A program made the translations under genes and the position numbers. DNA of 7,192 bases from DAOTUB01 sp034437455 (GTDB lineage: Bacteria > Chloroflexota > Anaerolineae > B4-G1). Positions 6,032 to 7,192 of the stretch are shown here, one piece after another. Where the stretch lies: contig DAOTUB010000113.1 of the NCBI GenBank assembly GCA_034437455.1, forward strand, positions 1 to 7,192, given 5' to 3'. A model generated the notes under the pieces. It made no database searches. It saw only the letters and a program-made list of their open reading frames with translations, and was not told the origin of the DNA. How positions within the stretch are numbered: position 1 is the first letter of the stretch; each line of letters begins with the position of its first letter.

Positions 6032-6460
6032 TCACCGAGGCCCAATGCGCCTTTCTAGCGCCCCTAGCAGCCGCAAGGCGCTAAATGTCAGCACAGTCCC
6101 CGCCAGTGCAATCTGCCACAATCCAAACCCACACGCTGTCCCGACCGCCGATGTCGCCCAGATAGCAGCGGCGGTGGTCAGTCCCTGCACCGCGCCACGG
6201 GTCACCAGAATCGTGCCTGCCCCCAGAAAGCCGATACCCTGAGCGATACCGGCGACGATGCGCAGAGGATCCGCCGGCGTTGCACTCGGCGTCATTTCGA
6301 TCACTGTCAGAGAGACCAGGGCGAAAAGCGCCGATCCCGTGCTGACCAGGATCAAGGTACGCAACCCTGCCGGCTTGTCCCAACGCTCGCGTTCCCAACC
6401 GATCAACCCGCCCAACAGGAAAGCCAGCGCCAGCCGTCCCGAGATCATCCAAAAGTCCAT
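6032..6460 (-). CDS. MgtC/SapB-family membrane protein, short form
   Basis: This 142-residue membrane protein has about four to five hydrophobic segments. It carries the family signatures GLIGWERE (18-24 region), KPAGLRT (29-35), DPLRIVAGIAQGIGFLGAG (64-82) and GLTTAAAIWATSAVG (93-107). MgtC proteins are linked to growth at low magnesium and to control of membrane ATP synthase in some pathogens; most environmental members are uncharacterised. It lacks the C-terminal cytoplasmic domain of the longer MgtC type. I chose the ATG at 6460-6458 because GAGAGG (complement of 6468-6473) lies 7 bases upstream; a GTG at 6478 would add six residues but has no ribosome binding site. It is downstream of the cold-shock gene on the same strand (62-base gap, no terminator seen), so the two may be co-transcribed. 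Confidence 0.92.
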   Translation of the reverse strand: MDFWMISGRLALAFLLGGLIGWERERWDKPAGLRTLILVSTGSALFALVSLTVIEMTPSATPADPLRIVAGIAQGIGFLGAGTILVTRGAVQGLTTAAAIWATSAVGTACGFGLWQIALAGTVLTFSALRLLGALERRIGPR

Positions 6461-6522
6461 CACATTACCTCTCGTCACACATAGAATGTGAATCGACCAT
6501 CAGGGAATTTTGCAGACGGTGA

Positions 6523-6888
6523 TTATTCCGATATGTCTATCCTTGCCACGTCCACTGCTTTAGGCCCCTTTTGACTCTGCTCGACGCGATAAGTCACCGG
6601 TGTGCCATCGGGGAACTGCGGCTTTTCACCCGCCACAACGCCATCGCGGTGAAAAAAGATGTCATCGCCACTGCGCTGTGTGATAAAACCATACTTTTTC
6701 TCCGCGTCGTACCACTTGACGACTCCCTGACGCTGTCCAGGTTCCAGCTCGACGGCAGTTTGGCACTCTGGGCACTGGGTTGGCTTTGGTTCGAATCCTA
6801 ACTCGGTCAGCCGTCGCTGTTCTTCGACGGTGAAAATGAACTGTTTGCCACACTTTTCACACGTGGCCCAGGTATCACGGTAGGACAT
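6523..6888 (-). CDS. Zinc-ribbon plus cold-shock-domain nucleic-acid-binding protein
   Basis: This 121-residue protein joins two modules. Residues 7-48 form a zinc ribbon with C10-x2-C13 and C39-x2-C42, around an FIFTVEEQ segment typical of the small zinc-binding domain found beside cold-shock proteins. Residues 53-118 are a cold-shock OB-fold starting GVVKWYDAEKKYGFI, with RNP1 (KYGFIT, 65-70) and RNP2 (DIFFHRD, 76-82). It should bind single-stranded RNA or DNA, perhaps acting as an RNA chaperone, with the ribbon adding contacts. The CSD alone would be the usual 65-70-residue protein. The ATG at 6888 has a perfect AAGGAGG (complement of 6896-6902) 7 bases upstream and a promoter at 6924-6951. 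MgtC follows on the same strand. Confidence 0.93.
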   Translation of the reverse strand: MSYRDTWATCEKCGKQFIFTVEEQRRLTELGFEPKPTQCPECQTAVELEPGQRQGVVKWYDAEKKYGFITQRSGDDIFFHRDGVVAGEKPQFPDGTPVTYRVEQSQKGPKAVDVARIDISE

Positions 6889-6923
6889 TGAAAGACCTCC
6901 TTAACATAGTATTGGTGTTATGA

Positions 6924-6951
6924 ATTATACCAGGCGCATTTGAAATCGCAA
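6924..6951 (-). promoter_or_regulatory. Sigma70-type promoter for the cold-shock-domain gene
   Basis: On the minus strand TTGCGA (6951-6946) and a perfect TATAAT (6929-6924) are 16 bases apart, with TG one base before the -10 box. The start would fall near 6917, giving a leader of about 28 bases. This is far shorter than the long structured leaders of cspA-type cold-induced genes, so that kind of RNA thermosensor is not evident here. Confidence 0.7.
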
Positions 6952-7192
6952 AGCAGACAATCTCTGCGGCGATGGTAAGCGTTCAGCTATATCACCAAAC
7001 GCCGAAGCGAGCGCTGGTTGAGTAGTAGCGGAGGCACACGCTTTTGGTGCCGGAGCGTATCGAAACTAAGGAGTCGTCCAAAAACAACTTCGTACTTTTA
7101 CAACTGAACTCATACGGTTGCACAGCGTGGTTTGATCTGATAGTTCCAGTCAGGGCATACTCGACGCCATGTGATGTTGAGAGCATTCATCT
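6952..7192. other. Non-coding right end
   Basis: I see no convincing gene here. The only open frame of note (minus strand, 7186-6992, 64 codons) has no good ribosome binding site, runs through the REP-like element and shows no recognisable motif. The region holds the REP-like repeat at 7014-7066. The rest, from about 7067 to the end, is lower in GC than the neighbouring genes and unexplained. Confidence 0.5.
7014..7066. repeat. REP-like intergenic palindromic element
   Basis: The element begins CTGGTTGAGTAG and ends GGAGCGTATCGAAAC. Its centre has GGCAC (7033-7037) facing GTGCC (7047-7051) across a 9-base loop. From memory, the pairing of a GGTTGAGTAG edge with a GTATCGAAAC edge around a GC-rich imperfect stem is a common intergenic repeat in several high-GC bacteria. 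Only one copy is in the window, so its repeat status cannot be shown here. Confidence 0.4.

Noticed and set aside
6461..6478. GTG start six codons upstream for the MgtC-like gene
   Set aside because: The ribosome binding site at 6468-6473 lies inside this extension and is correctly spaced for the ATG at 6460.
7070..7086. GGAGTCGTCCAAAAAC as a possible insertion-sequence end
   Set aside because: It resembles the style of some IS termini, but no transposase fragment, matching inverted end or target duplication is visible in the window.
6992..7186. 64-codon minus-strand open frame at the right end
   Set aside because: It reads through the REP-like repeat, has no good ribosome binding site or domain pattern, and its composition is unlike the real genes.

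Overview
The window looks like chromosomal DNA from a moderately GC-rich, possibly thermophilic or environmental member of the Chloroflexota (Anaerolineae-like). This placement is an inference. It rests on a soluble Ser/Thr kinase with FRDIKP and PPEQY motifs fused to a PQQ-type beta-propeller, a VanW-like/beta-lactamase-fold envelope protein, a zinc-ribbon/cold-shock fusion, and sigma70-type promoters with perfect TATAAT boxes. No rRNA, tRNA, CRISPR array or transposase gene is visible.

Layout. Positions 1-54 hold the first 18 codons of a minus-strand gene that leaves the window. A short control region (52-113) rich in palindromes separates it from a divergent small membrane protein (135-407), which ends in a strong hairpin terminator (448-480). 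A promoter at 508-536 drives a membrane-anchored serine-hydrolase-like protein (569-1996). A second promoter (2011-2039), with a 13-bp palindrome on the presumed start site, precedes a plus-strand run of four genes: Ser/Thr kinase with eight propeller repeats (2086-4023), PP2C phosphatase (4050-4904), an 80-residue protein of unknown function (4971-5213) and an OmpR/PhoB-type response regulator (5235-5960). Convergent to these, on the minus strand, are a zinc-ribbon/cold-shock-domain protein (6523-6888, with its own promoter at 6924-6951) and an MgtC/SapB-type membrane protein (6032-6460). The last 290 bases are non-coding and carry a REP-like palindromic element.

How the genes may work together. 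The core is a signalling cassette. The cytoplasmic kinase probably senses or scaffolds through its propeller, the PP2C phosphatase reverses its phosphorylations, and a DNA-binding response regulator with no histidine kinase in view lies in the same transcription unit with an unknown small protein. This makes a kinase/phosphatase pair feeding into, or running alongside, a two-component output plausible, but only gene order supports it. The upstream cell-wall-type serine hydrolase may share the physiological theme (envelope homeostasis) but has its own promoter.

The strongest candidates for something new are the four-gene signalling unit with its small unknown protein, the paired palindromes between the divergent genes at the left end, and the palindrome at the kinase promoter.
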